In this document: one piece after another, positions 17,280 through 25,382 of the stretch
How positions within the stretch are numbered: position 1 is the stretch's first letter
Layout of the letters: every line of letters starts with the position of its first letter
NCBI RefSeq assembly: GCF_004154955.1
Contig: NZ_CP011524.1
Coordinates: 2,976,001 to 3,040,000, forward strand
Length of the DNA stretch: 64,000 nt
From: Intestinimonas butyriciproducens
Lineage (GTDB): Bacteria; Bacillota; Clostridia; Oscillospirales; Oscillospiraceae
Reading direction: 5' to 3'
Translations under genes and position numbers: made by a program
Notes under the pieces: model-generated
Told to the model about the DNA's origin: nothing
The model's database searches: none
The model's input: the letters and a program-made list of their open reading frames with translations, nothing else

Positions 17280-18518
17280 ATGTGCCCCTTGCAGGGATAT
17301 GAGCGGCAATTTCTGGACGCCCTGGGTGCCTCCCTCCGGGGCCTGCCCGCCCCCTCCTGTCCCAGGACGGAGGAGGACTGGCGCGCGCTGCTGCGTCTGT
17401 CGGCGGAACAAAAGGTGCTCCCCATGATCTATGATGCTCTGGCCGCAGGGGCCAGAGCATCAGGCGGCATTGGCCCGGCCCTGGGACAGGCCAGAGCGCC
17501 GGCGCTCCGCAGCGCCGCAGAGCAGGCCCGAAAGAGCCTCGCTTTTCTGGAGCTGTGCCGGGCGCTCCGGGATGCCTCCCTTCAGGCGCTGGTGGTCAAG
17601 GGTATCCTGTGCCGGAGCCTCTATCCCAAGCCGGACCTGCGCCCCTCCGCGGACGAGGACCTGTACGTCCGCGCGGAGGAATTCGTCCCCCTCCGCGACC
17701 TTCTCCTCTCCCTGGGCTTTCAGCCGCTGGGGGATACAGCGCGGGAGACGGAGGAGACGGCCTATCGGGACCCGGGGAGCGGCCTCTATGTGGAGGTCCA
17801 CCGCCACCTTTTCCCCGGGGACGCGGCAGCCTACCGGCGGTTCAATGCGCCCTTCCTCACCGCCTTTGACCGCGCGGAGGAAACGACAGTGGAGGATACG
17901 CCTCTGTGGACCCTGTGCCCTCAGGACCATCTGCTCTATCTCATCCTCCATAGCTGCAAGCATTTTCTCCACTCCGGCTTTGGGGTGCGGCAGGTCTGTG
18001 ACATCTGCCTGTTTGCCTCCGCCCAGAGACGCCAGCTGGACTGGGAGCAGTTATTTTCCAGTCTGGAGGCGGTGCAGGCCGGAGTATTTGCGGCCAATAT
18101 CTTTCAGATTGGCCGCGAATATCTGGGTCTGGCGCTGCCCGACGGCCTTCTGTCTCAGATGGAGCGCCGCAACGGAGCGCTGGACTGTGTCCCTCTGCTG
18201 GATGACCTGCTCTCTGCCGGCGTCTATGGCGGCAGCAGCGAGGCGAGGCGGCACAGCAGTCTGATCACGCTCCACGCAGCCGAATCCTGCGGCCGGCCCA
18301 CCGGCGGCGTGCTACGCGCGGTCTTTCCCCGTCGGGATACCCTGAAGGGCATCTACCCCTATCTGGAGGAACAGCCCTGGCTGCTCCCGGCCGCCTGGGT
18401 TCACCGGCTGGGGCGCTATGCGCTGGGAGGACCGAGCAGGGGGGCCTCCGCCTGGGAGAGCGTTGGAATCGGCACCCGGCGCGTGGCACTGCTGAGAAAA
18501 TACCGGGTGATCCCATGA
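17280..18518 (+). CDS. Nucleotidyltransferase-family protein (NTP_transf_5-like)
   Basis: 412 residues, ten bases after the phosphoesterase gene, with GGAGAGGAG directly before the ATG. The centre carries the NTP_transf_5 pattern: 'LVVKGILCRSLYPKPDLRPSADEDLYV', with acidic residues in the position of the family's GDxDLL motif, then 'HLFPGDAAAYRRF' and the helical 'PQDHLLYLILHSCKHFLHSGFGVRQVCDI'. Relatives occur in lasso-peptide and other RiPP cassettes, often with an S24/S26 peptidase; their reaction is not established. The usual GD is SADED here, so catalytic competence should be checked. Coupled to the next gene by ATGA. Confidence 0.78.
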   Translation: MCPLQGYERQFLDALGASLRGLPAPSCPRTEEDWRALLRLSAEQKVLPMIYDALAAGARASGGIGPALGQARAPALRSAAEQARKSLAFLELCRALRDASLQALVVKGILCRSLYPKPDLRPSADEDLYVRAEEFVPLRDLLLSLGFQPLGDTARETEETAYRDPGSGLYVEVHRHLFPGDAAAYRRFNAPFLTAFDRAEETTVEDTPLWTLCPQDHLLYLILHSCKHFLHSGFGVRQVCDICLFASAQRRQLDWEQLFSSLEAVQAGVFAANIFQIGREYLGLALPDGLLSQMERRNGALDCVPLLDDLLSAGVYGGSSEARRHSSLITLHAAESCGRPTGGVLRAVFPRRDTLKGIYPYLEEQPWLLPAAWVHRLGRYALGGPSRGASAWESVGIGTRRVALLRKYRVIP

Positions 18519-18982
18519 GAGAGACTCCTATCCTTCTCACGCCCGGGGAGGCCGCCGGACGGCTGCTCCCCTTGCTGGAGGCAGGCGCCTCCGTTCCGCT
18601 ACGGGTGACGGGAAGCAGCATGGTCCCCTTCCTCCGGGACCGGCGGGACCTCGTCTCTCTCCGAGCGCCCCGATTCCTTCCCTATCAGCCGGGGGACATC
18701 CTGCTTTTTCGCCGGGCGGGCGGCCAGTTGGTCCTCCACCGGCTTCGCAAGGTCCGCGGGGACGGGACTCTGCTCCTCAACGGAGATGGTCAGACCTGGC
18801 TGGAAACAGCGTCCCAGGAGCAGGTCCTGGCCGTGGTGGAGCACATCCGCCGGGACGACGGACCGCCATTTTCACCCCGGCGCATGGATCAGCGCCTTCT
18901 TCAGCGGCTGTGGGGCGCGCTGATCCCCTTCCGCCGCCCTCTGCTGCGCCTGTTGGGCAGGTTAAGCCGTCTCCGCGCTTAA
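18515..18982 (+). CDS. S26/S24-type serine peptidase, Ser-His (ER-signal-peptidase-like)
   Basis: 155 residues, start overlapping the previous stop by four bases. VTGSSMVPFL contains the nucleophile position S35. 'PGDILLFRRAGGQLVLHRLRKV' has a histidine (H75) where bacterial type I signal peptidases have lysine, and 'LLLNGDGQ' matches the third conserved box of the ER/SipW branch. No clear transmembrane helix is present, unlike SipW or LepB. It probably matures the RiPP or another client of this operon; autoproteolysis of an S24 type is less likely because no HTH domain is present. It is the last gene before a strong terminator. Confidence 0.78.
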   Translation: MRETPILLTPGEAAGRLLPLLEAGASVPLRVTGSSMVPFLRDRRDLVSLRAPRFLPYQPGDILLFRRAGGQLVLHRLRKVRGDGTLLLNGDGQTWLETASQEQVLAVVEHIRRDDGPPFSPRRMDQRLLQRLWGALIPFRRPLLRLLGRLSRLRA

Positions 18983-19017
18983 GGCCTGTCTGACAAGAGG
19001 GCTCCCTGTGGATCAAA

Positions 19018-19066
19018 AACCGAGTGGCGGAACGGCATAGCCGTTCCGCCACTCGGTTTCCTATTT
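19018..19066. terminator. Bidirectional terminator, RiPP operon / AEC carrier
   Basis: A very long perfect stem, ACCGAGTGGCGGAACGGC / GCCGTTCCGCCACTCGGT, with a 3-base loop (19019-19057). It is flanked by TTTCCTATTTCC on the right and by TTTTTGATCC in the minus direction. It separates convergent transcription units. Confidence 0.9.
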
Positions 19067-19075
19067 CCTGCGCTC

Positions 19076-20029
19076 CTACAGGAAGAGATGGAAATGGGTC
19101 ACGATCCCCATATAGATCGGGATGGCCGCCATGCTCAAAATCGTAGTGACCGTGATAAGCACCGCCGCAAATTCATAGTCGCTGCCGGTCTCCCGCGCCA
19201 TAATTCCCATCTGCGTCATAGCCGGCATGGTGGCAAAGACGAAATAGACCTGTTTTGTCAGGCTGTCGATGGGGAGCGCCGCAACCAGTACACCTACAAA
19301 CACCGGGAAGAGGAGCAGGCGGACCAGCACCACCACGGCCAGGTCCCGGGTGAGCTTCATCCGGCTGAAGTCCGTGCCCCGGATCACGCAGCCCACAAAA
19401 ACCATGGCCAGCGCGGTAGTGGTCCCTTTGAGGGTGGTGACGGCGCTGAACAGAAATTGGGGCACGGGAAGCTCCAGCAGCACCACAAGGAGCCCTGCCA
19501 GCATCCCCAGGATGGACGGCGATAGGATCCCCCTCAGGGTGGTTCCCAGCGTCTGAGGCCCGCCCGCGCCCCCAAAGCGGCGCAGGAGATAGACCCCCAG
19601 CGTCCAAAAGAGCAGTGTGTTCGCCATATAATAGCGCATCGCGGCCGGGAGGCTCTCCTCTCCAAAGAGAGAGGTCACCACCGGGAACCCGATGATCACA
19701 ACATTAGAGAAGGTGACCGCATTGAGAAATACCCCCCTGCGCCCCCACTCCACCCGGCAGAGCCGGGCCAGGACCAGCGCCAGAAGCAGACTGCAAAAAA
19801 TAGTGAACAGAGGCACCGGCAGGCTGGTGAAGAGAGACAGCAGTTCTTCCCGGGTTCCGCAGGTCTCCAGCATGTTGTAGAACATATAACAGGGAATGGC
19901 GATCTTGGCGGTAAATTTGGAAAACAGATCCGTACCGGCCTTCCCGCACCAGGGGCGTCCGGCAATCCACCAGCCGACCCCGATCAGCAGCACCAGGGAC
20001 AACACCGTCTCTATCACATGAACGATCAT
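19076..20029 (-). CDS. AEC-family (auxin efflux carrier-like) permease
   Basis: 317 residues from the ATG at 20029, chosen because GGGAG lies eight bases upstream; an in-frame GTG ten codons earlier has no site. It has ten hydrophobic segments arranged as two five-helix halves, with the AEC hallmarks 'KFTAKIAIPCYMF' in the first half and 'TALAMVFVGCVIRG' in the second. Bacterial AEC carriers move malate, lactate-type carboxylates or similar anions. A TATAAT (20072-20077, minus strand) could be its -10 box. The neighbouring enolase-superfamily gene suggests a sugar-acid substrate, but they are separated by a terminator. Confidence 0.85.
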   Translation of the reverse strand: MIVHVIETVLSLVLLIGVGWWIAGRPWCGKAGTDLFSKFTAKIAIPCYMFYNMLETCGTREELLSLFTSLPVPLFTIFCSLLLALVLARLCRVEWGRRGVFLNAVTFSNVVIIGFPVVTSLFGEESLPAAMRYYMANTLLFWTLGVYLLRRFGGAGGPQTLGTTLRGILSPSILGMLAGLLVVLLELPVPQFLFSAVTTLKGTTTALAMVFVGCVIRGTDFSRMKLTRDLAVVVLVRLLLFPVFVGVLVAALPIDSLTKQVYFVFATMPAMTQMGIMARETGSDYEFAAVLITVTTILSMAAIPIYMGIVTHFHLFL

Positions 20030-20145
20030 ACCCACATCTCCCACTCCGGCGACTTGCACTCGTAATTTTTTATTATAAGGGGAGCCGAAATGTCAGCCGC
20101 CACCCCCCCGTCCCTCTCTTCCCCGGAGCGGTCATGCCAAAAGAA

Positions 20146-20196
20146 CCGGCCTGAGCGCCGGGCCGAATGGCCCCGGCGCTCAGGCCGCTCTTTTTC
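20146..20196 (-). terminator. Terminator of the enolase-superfamily gene
   Basis: A long GC-rich hairpin (GGCCTGAGCGCCGGGGCC paired with its complement across 20148-20186), followed in the minus direction by TTCTTTTGG. It sits 20-70 bases after the stop at 20217. Confidence 0.85.
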
Positions 20197-20216
20197 ACTG
20201 ATTCGCCACGCCGGAC

Positions 20217-21428
20217 TCAGCCCATATAGGGCAGGCGGGTGGTCACCGTGACAATCTCACACTTCTTGATGGTCTCGGGGGTCAGCTCCTGGCCCAGGCC
20301 GGGCAGGTCGGGGACCTTGTACTTGCCGTTCACAGGCTGATAGTCGTACAGGCAGGTCTCCCGCATGGCGGGGCTCAGAGCGCGCTGGTGATGCTCGTGA
20401 ATGATGAAGTTGGGGATGGCCGCCTCGATCTGCAGGGCCGCCGCCTTGGAGATGGGGCTGCCGCAAACGTGGATCTGCGCAGCGCAGTCGTAGGTATGGG
20501 ACATGTCGCAGATCTTCTTGGCCTCCGTCAGCCCGCCGCACAGGCAGATATCGGGCTGGATGACATCGATGGCGCGCTTCTCAAAGAAATCGCGGTAGCC
20601 CCAGCGGGTGTAAATGCGCTCGCCGGTGGCGATGGGGATGTTGACGGCGTTGCGCACCTCGACCATATTCTGCACGTTGAGGGGATGGCAGGGCTCCTCA
20701 TAGTAGAAGATGCGCAGGTCCTCCAGCGCATGGCCGATCTGAATGGCGGCCGTGGTATCAGTGTTGGAGTGCATCTCAATGATGATATCCAGGTCCTCTC
20801 CACCGACCTCGCGCATAGCAGCTACGCGGTTGTACACCGTCCTGATCACACGGTTCTCCAGCGGACCGGTGATCTTCCAGGGCTTGCCCTCTTCGCCGGG
20901 GATCACGATGGGGTCCACCTTAATGGCATCATAGCCCTCCGCCATGGCCACACGGGTGACCTCCGCGTACTCTTCGGGCTCCACCAGACGCTGCTTGGTG
21001 AGGTTGGTCCCCCAGTTGTACTGGAGCTGGCTGGCATAAGTACGGAGATTATCGTTCATCTTTCCGCCCAGCAGCGTGTGGATGGGCACACCCAGCGCCT
21101 TGCCCTTGATATCCCACAGGGCAATGTCGATGCCACTGATACCTGCGTTGACCACGGTGCCTCCGCCCATGCCCCAGAAGGTCTTGCGGAAAATGGTCTC
21201 CCAAATCTGCTCATTGTTCATGGGGTCCATACCGATGATCTGCTCGGCAAAATCCTGCACCATGCCGAACCCGGCGCGCCAGCCCTTGCCGTAGGCCAGA
21301 CCTACCTCCCCGAATCCGCTGATCCCCTCATCGGTATTCACCCGGACGACGACCGGACTCCAAGCGCCGCGGGAGGACCCTGCGTTTCCACTGGGGACCT
21401 GCATGACATCTACGCTGACGATTTTCAT
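20217..21428 (-). CDS. Enolase-superfamily (mandelate racemase/galactonate dehydratase-like) enzyme
   Basis: 403 residues; GGAGG eight bases before the ATG. The N-terminal capping domain ('VVVRVNTDEGISGFGEVGLAYG') is followed by the barrel. Visible ligand positions are IIIEMHSN, 'FYYEEPCHP', ATGERIYTRW, QPDICLCGGLTE and IHVCGSPISKAA, and the end region IIHEHHQ. This is the DgoD/ManD-like MR subgroup, which dehydrates aldonic or uronic acids to 2-keto-3-deoxy acids using Mg2+. The exact substrate cannot be read from the sequence. A TTGGTATACC element in its promoter region matches the one controlling the operon at 21547-25900, so it probably belongs to the regulon of the neighbouring FadR-type repressor. 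Confidence 0.87.
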   Translation of the reverse strand: MKIVSVDVMQVPSGNAGSSRGAWSPVVVRVNTDEGISGFGEVGLAYGKGWRAGFGMVQDFAEQIIGMDPMNNEQIWETIFRKTFWGMGGGTVVNAGISGIDIALWDIKGKALGVPIHTLLGGKMNDNLRTYASQLQYNWGTNLTKQRLVEPEEYAEVTRVAMAEGYDAIKVDPIVIPGEEGKPWKITGPLENRVIRTVYNRVAAMREVGGEDLDIIIEMHSNTDTTAAIQIGHALEDLRIFYYEEPCHPLNVQNMVEVRNAVNIPIATGERIYTRWGYRDFFEKRAIDVIQPDICLCGGLTEAKKICDMSHTYDCAAQIHVCGSPISKAAALQIEAAIPNFIIHEHHQRALSPAMRETCLYDYQPVNGKYKVPDLPGLGQELTPETIKKCEIVTVTTRLPYMG

Positions 21429-21473
21429 AACCTTTTCCTCCGTTTCAAATTTGATCAGCTTTTATTGGTCATA

Positions 21474-21483
21474 TTGGTATACC
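21474..21483. promoter_or_regulatory. Candidate GntR/FadR-type operator upstream of the MR-family gene
   Basis: TTGGTATACC, 46-55 bases before the start at 21428. It has the core of the ExuR/UxuR consensus (TTGGTATACCAA). The same core recurs at 26054-26065 and, with one change, at 26248-26258. Confidence 0.6.
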
Positions 21484-21507
21484 GCTTTATCGTGTTGATC
21501 TCCCTCT

Positions 21508-21540
21508 CTGTGGCGGAGCCCCGTGGGCTCCGCCACAGCC
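21508..21540. other. Stem-loop after the GntR gene
   Basis: CTGTGGCGGAGCCC / GGGCTCCGCCACAG with a short loop, starting 7 bases beyond the regulator stop (21547). There is no clear T tract in the minus direction, so it is either a weak terminator or a stabilising 3' hairpin. Confidence 0.5.
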
Positions 21541-21546
21541 GCCGTC

Positions 21547-22314
21547 TCAGTTGGATGCGGCGTCGGGCAGAGATGTCCGGGCATCCTCCCGGTCCAGATA
21601 CTCCATCTCCATCCGCAGATGGTCGCGCATGAGGTCGGCGGCGCGCTGGCTGTCCTTTCCCTCTATCGCATGGAAAATCTCCGTATGGTAATAGAGCGGC
21701 TGGCTGGCGAACCGCTTTTCCATATGCGTCCGTTCCCTTGCCTCGGTCAGCAGGGTGGAGAGAAACTTGTAGAACTCCGTGATGATATCATTGTGCGCCG
21801 TCTTGATCACGCCCATGTGGAAGCGCAAGGACTCTTCGATCTGAGCCCCCTCTTCGCCTGGCATATGCTCCACAGCGGCGCGCAGCTCTTCCAGGTCCTC
21901 CTCGGTCCTCCGCTCCGCGCCGTAACGGGCCGCGTAGGTCTCCAGCAGGAGGCGGACCTCAAAGAGCTGACGAATGTTGTCTGAGCTGGTGTTCAGCCCA
22001 AAAAAGATCTTGCTGACCAGGGCCGGCACCTCCAGAGGCTGGACGTACATGCCCTTTCCAGGTACATAGCTGATCACACCCAAAAACTCCAGAATCTTCA
22101 GGGCCTCCCGTACCGGGATACGGCTGAGTTGGAACTGCTCCGCCAGCTCCCGCTCCGACGGGAGAATATCGCCCGGCTTCAATACGCCCCGCGAGATACG
22201 GTCGCTGATATCCGCGATGATGCTCTCGTAGAGCCTGGTGGGGGCCGCCATCTTGAAGCGGTCTACAGGCGGGAACAGGTTCTTTTCCTTTTCTGAATCA
22301 GCCGTAACAGCCAT
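21547..22314 (-). CDS. FadR/FCD-subfamily GntR regulator
   Basis: 255 residues from the ATG at 22314 (AGGAGG ten bases upstream; the TTG ten codons earlier has no site). The winged-helix domain is at ~18-95 ('ISRGVLKPGDILPSERELAEQFQLSRIPVREALKILEFLG'). The all-helical FCD ligand domain follows (~105-240) with the metal-binding histidine pattern (RFHMGVIKTAHN, 'YYHTEIFHAI'). FCD regulators sense small carboxylates, often with a bound metal. It is the last gene of the operon beginning at 25900. Matching TGGTATACCA-type sites lie in front of that operon, the MR gene and the SLC13 gene, so local feedback control is likely. The effector could be a sugar acid or its breakdown product. Confidence 0.9.
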   Translation of the reverse strand: MAVTADSEKEKNLFPPVDRFKMAAPTRLYESIIADISDRISRGVLKPGDILPSERELAEQFQLSRIPVREALKILEFLGVISYVPGKGMYVQPLEVPALVSKIFFGLNTSSDNIRQLFEVRLLLETYAARYGAERRTEEDLEELRAAVEHMPGEEGAQIEESLRFHMGVIKTAHNDIITEFYKFLSTLLTEARERTHMEKRFASQPLYYHTEIFHAIEGKDSQRAADLMRDHLRMEMEYLDREDARTSLPDAASN

Positions 22315-22354
22315 GATAATCCGTCCTCCTAAGGGAATTTCCAATTGATAGGTA

Positions 22355-23008
22355 CTACTCCATACATCCCACGGTGTCTGGGATCAGTAGGGTTGCCTCA
22401 GTCTTTTCCTGGACCTCCCCCGGGGTCACGCCCGGGGCTGTCTCCATAAGCTCCAGTCCATGTTCCGTGACCTTCAGGACCGCCAGCTCTGTAACGATGT
22501 ATTTGACCCGCCTGCTGGCCGTAAGGGGAAGGGTGCAGTGCTTGAGCACTTTGCTGGCCCCGGCCTTGGTGCAGTGCTCCATGGCCACGATCACCGTCTT
22601 GGCGCCGGCCACCAAGTCCATGGCGCCGCCCATGCCGGGCACCATCTTCCCCGGTACGATCCAGTTTGCCAGGTTGCCCTCCTGGTCCACTTCCAGGGCG
22701 CCCAGGACAGTGACGCCCACATGTCCGCCGCGGATAACGGCGAAGGACATCGCGCTGTCAAAGCAGGACGCGCCCATCGCCAAGGTGGCAGGCTGTGCGC
22801 CCGCGTTGGTGATATCCTGGTCCTCCTGTCCGGCCTCGGGCGCGCCGCCCAGGCCGATGAGCCCGTTTTCCGACTGGAACTCTACTTCCAGGCCCTCAGG
22901 AAGGTAGTTCGCCACCAGGGTGGGCAGTCCGATACCCAGATTTACCAGATCACCGTTCTGGAGAAATTTTGCCACACGGCGCGCAATCCGTACACGGGAG
23001 TCACTCAT
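22355..23008 (-). CDS. atoA: 3-oxoacid/acetate CoA-transferase, beta subunit (AtoA-like)
   Basis: 217 residues; GGGAGGAG before the ATG. Family-I CoA-transferase beta fold: 'GDLVNLGIGLPTLVANYL', catalytic FQSENG with E47 forming the glutamyl-CoA thioester, 'GGHVGVTVLGALEVD' and 'PGMGGAMDLVAGAK'. It forms an alpha2beta2 complex with the subunit encoded at 23001-23672, whose gene overlaps it by eight bases. The complex transfers CoA between acyl-CoA and an acceptor carboxylate; the physiological pair (acetate/acetoacetate/butyrate or a hydroxy acid) is not evident. Confidence 0.93.
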   Translation of the reverse strand: MSDSRVRIARRVAKFLQNGDLVNLGIGLPTLVANYLPEGLEVEFQSENGLIGLGGAPEAGQEDQDITNAGAQPATLAMGASCFDSAMSFAVIRGGHVGVTVLGALEVDQEGNLANWIVPGKMVPGMGGAMDLVAGAKTVIVAMEHCTKAGASKVLKHCTLPLTASRRVKYIVTELAVLKVTEHGLELMETAPGVTPGEVQEKTEATLLIPDTVGCME

Positions 23009-23672
23009 GTTTTTCTCCTCCCTTCGGCGCTAGGACCACCATGTCCACCAGTGCGCCCGGCGTGTCGATCTCGTCAGGGAGCAGCCCGCCCACCGGGACC
23101 ACCTCCTCCACCTCGGCGATGACCAGATCCGCAGCCATCGCGCACAGCGGATTATAATTATGAGAGGTATGGCGGTAGACCAGATTCCCCCGCTCATCCG
23201 CTTTCCACGCCTTGATCAGCGCCACTTCGCCGTGGAGGGCCGTCTCCAGCAAATACTCCTGTCCCTGGACCGTCACGACCTCTTTTCCCTCCGCGACCGT
23301 GGTACCCAGTCCAGTGGGCGTCAGGACCCCGCCCAGCCCGGCCCCGCCGCAGCGAATCCGCTCCGCCAGCGTCCCTTGGGGAGAAAATTCCACTTCCAGC
23401 TCGCCGGCCATCATCTGGAGTCCGGTCTCAGGGTTGGTCCCGATGTGGGAGGTGATCACTTTCTTGACCCGTTTCCCCACAATCAGATTGCCGCAGCCTT
23501 TGTCCGGCATACCGGTGGTGCAGGAGATCATCGTAAGCGCAGAGATATCCCGCTCCATCACCCCGTCAATGAGGTATTCGGGCGTGCCTGTGGCAAGAAA
23601 ATCTCCTACCATGAGGGTCTGGCCGGACTTTACCCGTTCCAGCGCCGTCTCACGGCTGACCACTTTATTCAT
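23001..23672 (-). CDS. atoD: 3-oxoacid/acetate CoA-transferase, alpha subunit (AtoD-like)
   Basis: 223 residues. It has the alpha-subunit pattern: 'VKSGQTLMVGDFLATGTPEYLI', 'GNLIVGKRVKKVITSHIGTNPE', 'LEVEFSPQGTLAERIRCGGAGLGGVLTPTGLGT', and 'GEVALIKAWKADERGNLVY'. It lies six bases after the flavoprotein gene and overlaps the beta subunit, so the three are co-transcribed. The ribosome site is weak (AAAAGG at long spacing), suggesting translation coupled to the upstream gene. Confidence 0.93.
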   Translation of the reverse strand: MNKVVSRETALERVKSGQTLMVGDFLATGTPEYLIDGVMERDISALTMISCTTGMPDKGCGNLIVGKRVKKVITSHIGTNPETGLQMMAGELEVEFSPQGTLAERIRCGGAGLGGVLTPTGLGTTVAEGKEVVTVQGQEYLLETALHGEVALIKAWKADERGNLVYRHTSHNYNPLCAMAADLVIAEVEEVVPVGGLLPDEIDTPGALVDMVVLAPKGGEKHE

Positions 23673-23678
23673 TTTCTT

Positions 23679-25382
23679 TCACGCCTTTTCTTTTGGAATA
23701 CGCGTGGTTTTACCACCCCCGCATGATTTGTTTTTTGCCCCATAGACCGGCTCCCAGGTGAGGTAGCCGCCGCTGAGATTATAGACATTGGTGATCCCAT
23801 TCTGCACCAGAATACGGTAGCCGATATAGCCCCGCAGTCCGGCACGGCAGAAAATAACGACCCGCTTATCCTTGGGGAACTCTGCAAGGCGGTCCCGGAT
23901 GGAGTCAAGGGGGATGAGCACCGCGTTGCCGATGGTCCCCGCATCGTATTCGCCCTGGGTCCGGATATCCACCAGAAGATCCTTCTCCGGGTCCAGATCC
24001 TTCAAGTCCTCAATAAATATCTGACGCAGATCGCCCTTCATTACGTTGCAGGCCGTAAATCCCGCCATATTGACGGGGTCTTTCGCCGAGGAGAAGGGAG
24101 GCGCATAGCACAGCTCCAGCTTTTCCAGGTCCTGCACCGTCATTCTGCCCCGCATGGCAGTGGCGATCACGTCGATACGCTTATCCACGCCCTCCTTGCC
24201 CACGGCCTGAGCGCCCAAAATCACGCCGGACGCAGGATCGAAGAGGAGTTTCAGTGAGAGGGTCTCCGCGCCGGGATAATAGCCGGCGTGGGAGGAGGGA
24301 TGCACATACACTTTGTCATAGGCCCGCCCGCTGGCCCGGAGCTGCTTCTCATTATTACCGGTGGCGCCGACAGAAAGATCGAACACCTTGCAGATCATGG
24401 TGCCCTGGGTCCCCTCATAGGAGGCCTCGCGGCCGTTGATGAGGTCTGCCACCATGCGGCCCTGCCGGTTGGCGGGGCCCGCCAGAGGCAGGACCGCCTT
24501 CTCCCCGGATACAAAGTCAGATACGGCGACTGCGTCGCCCACGGCATAGATATCCGGGTCCGAAGTGGCCATATGCTCATCCACCCGAATGGATCCCTTG
24601 ATGTCCAGTTCCAGGCCGGCCTGCTGCGCCAGGGCATGATCCGCCCGAACGCCAATGGCCAGCAGGACCATATCGGCAAAGACCTTGACCCCGCCACTGA
24701 GGGTGCATGTGAGGCTCGCACCCTCCTGCTCGATGGCCTCCAGACCGGTGGACAGTCTGAGGTCTACCCCATGGGCCCGCATATTCTGATGGACCATACA
24801 CGCCATCTCGTAGTCCAGCGGGGCCAGCACCTGGTCCGCCAGCTCAATGGCCGTGACGTCCACTCCGGCGTGGACCAGATTCTCCACCATCTCCACGCCG
24901 ATGAAGCCGCCGCCCACCACCAGGGCCCTGGCTGGCTTGGACTCGGTCAGATATCCCTTGATGGCGTCGCAGTCCGCCATGTTCCGCAGCGTGAATACAT
25001 TGGGCAGCATGGAACCCGGGAAGTCCGGGCGCATGGGCGCCGCACCGGGCGAGAGCACCAGTTTGTCGTAGCGTTCCTCATAGGTCTTTCCGCTGGTGAG
25101 GTCGAGGACCGTCACAACCTTGCGGGCCCGATCGATGGCCGTCACTTCGCACTGTACGCGCACTTCTACGTTGAACCGCTCCTTCATGGATTCCGGCGTT
25201 TGCAGGAGCAGCTTATTCCGTTTCTGGATGGTGCCGCCGATGTAATAGGGCAGCCCGCAGTTTGCAAAAGAGATGTATTCTCCCCGTTCGAACAGAAGGA
25301 TCTCCGCCTGTTCATCCAGGCGTCTCAGACGGGCGGCGGCGCTGGCGCCGCCCGCCACACCGCCAATGATTACGACTTTCAT
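23679..25382 (-). CDS. CoA-disulfide-reductase-like flavoprotein with C-terminal rhodanese domain
   Basis: 567 residues. FAD-binding N-terminus 'VVIIGGVAGGASAAARLRRL'; active-site SFANCGLPYYIGG with a single redox cysteine (C42) as in CoA-disulfide reductases and NADH oxidases; NAD-binding 'RALVVGGGFIGVEMVENL'; FAD-closing 'DIYAVGDAVAV'; then a dimerisation domain and a rhodanese domain (~470-555) with catalytic loop FCRAGLRGYIG. CoADR-rhodanese fusions reduce CoA disulfide, CoA persulfides or polysulfide with NAD(P)H. The gene sits one base from the C_GCAxxG_C_C gene and directly before a CoA-transferase, an unusual setting for thiol redox control. Confidence 0.88.
   Translation of the reverse strand: MKVVIIGGVAGGASAAARLRRLDEQAEILLFERGEYISFANCGLPYYIGGTIQKRNKLLLQTPESMKERFNVEVRVQCEVTAIDRARKVVTVLDLTSGKTYEERYDKLVLSPGAAPMRPDFPGSMLPNVFTLRNMADCDAIKGYLTESKPARALVVGGGFIGVEMVENLVHAGVDVTAIELADQVLAPLDYEMACMVHQNMRAHGVDLRLSTGLEAIEQEGASLTCTLSGGVKVFADMVLLAIGVRADHALAQQAGLELDIKGSIRVDEHMATSDPDIYAVGDAVAVSDFVSGEKAVLPLAGPANRQGRMVADLINGREASYEGTQGTMICKVFDLSVGATGNNEKQLRASGRAYDKVYVHPSSHAGYYPGAETLSLKLLFDPASGVILGAQAVGKEGVDKRIDVIATAMRGRMTVQDLEKLELCYAPPFSSAKDPVNMAGFTACNVMKGDLRQIFIEDLKDLDPEKDLLVDIRTQGEYDAGTIGNAVLIPLDSIRDRLAEFPKDKRVVIFCRAGLRGYIGYRILVQNGITNVYNLSGGYLTWEPVYGAKNKSCGGGKTTRIPKEKA

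Noticed and set aside
20030-20059. GTG start ten codons upstream for the AEC carrier
   Set aside because: No ribosome site there, while the ATG at 20029 has GGGAG at a spacing of eight.
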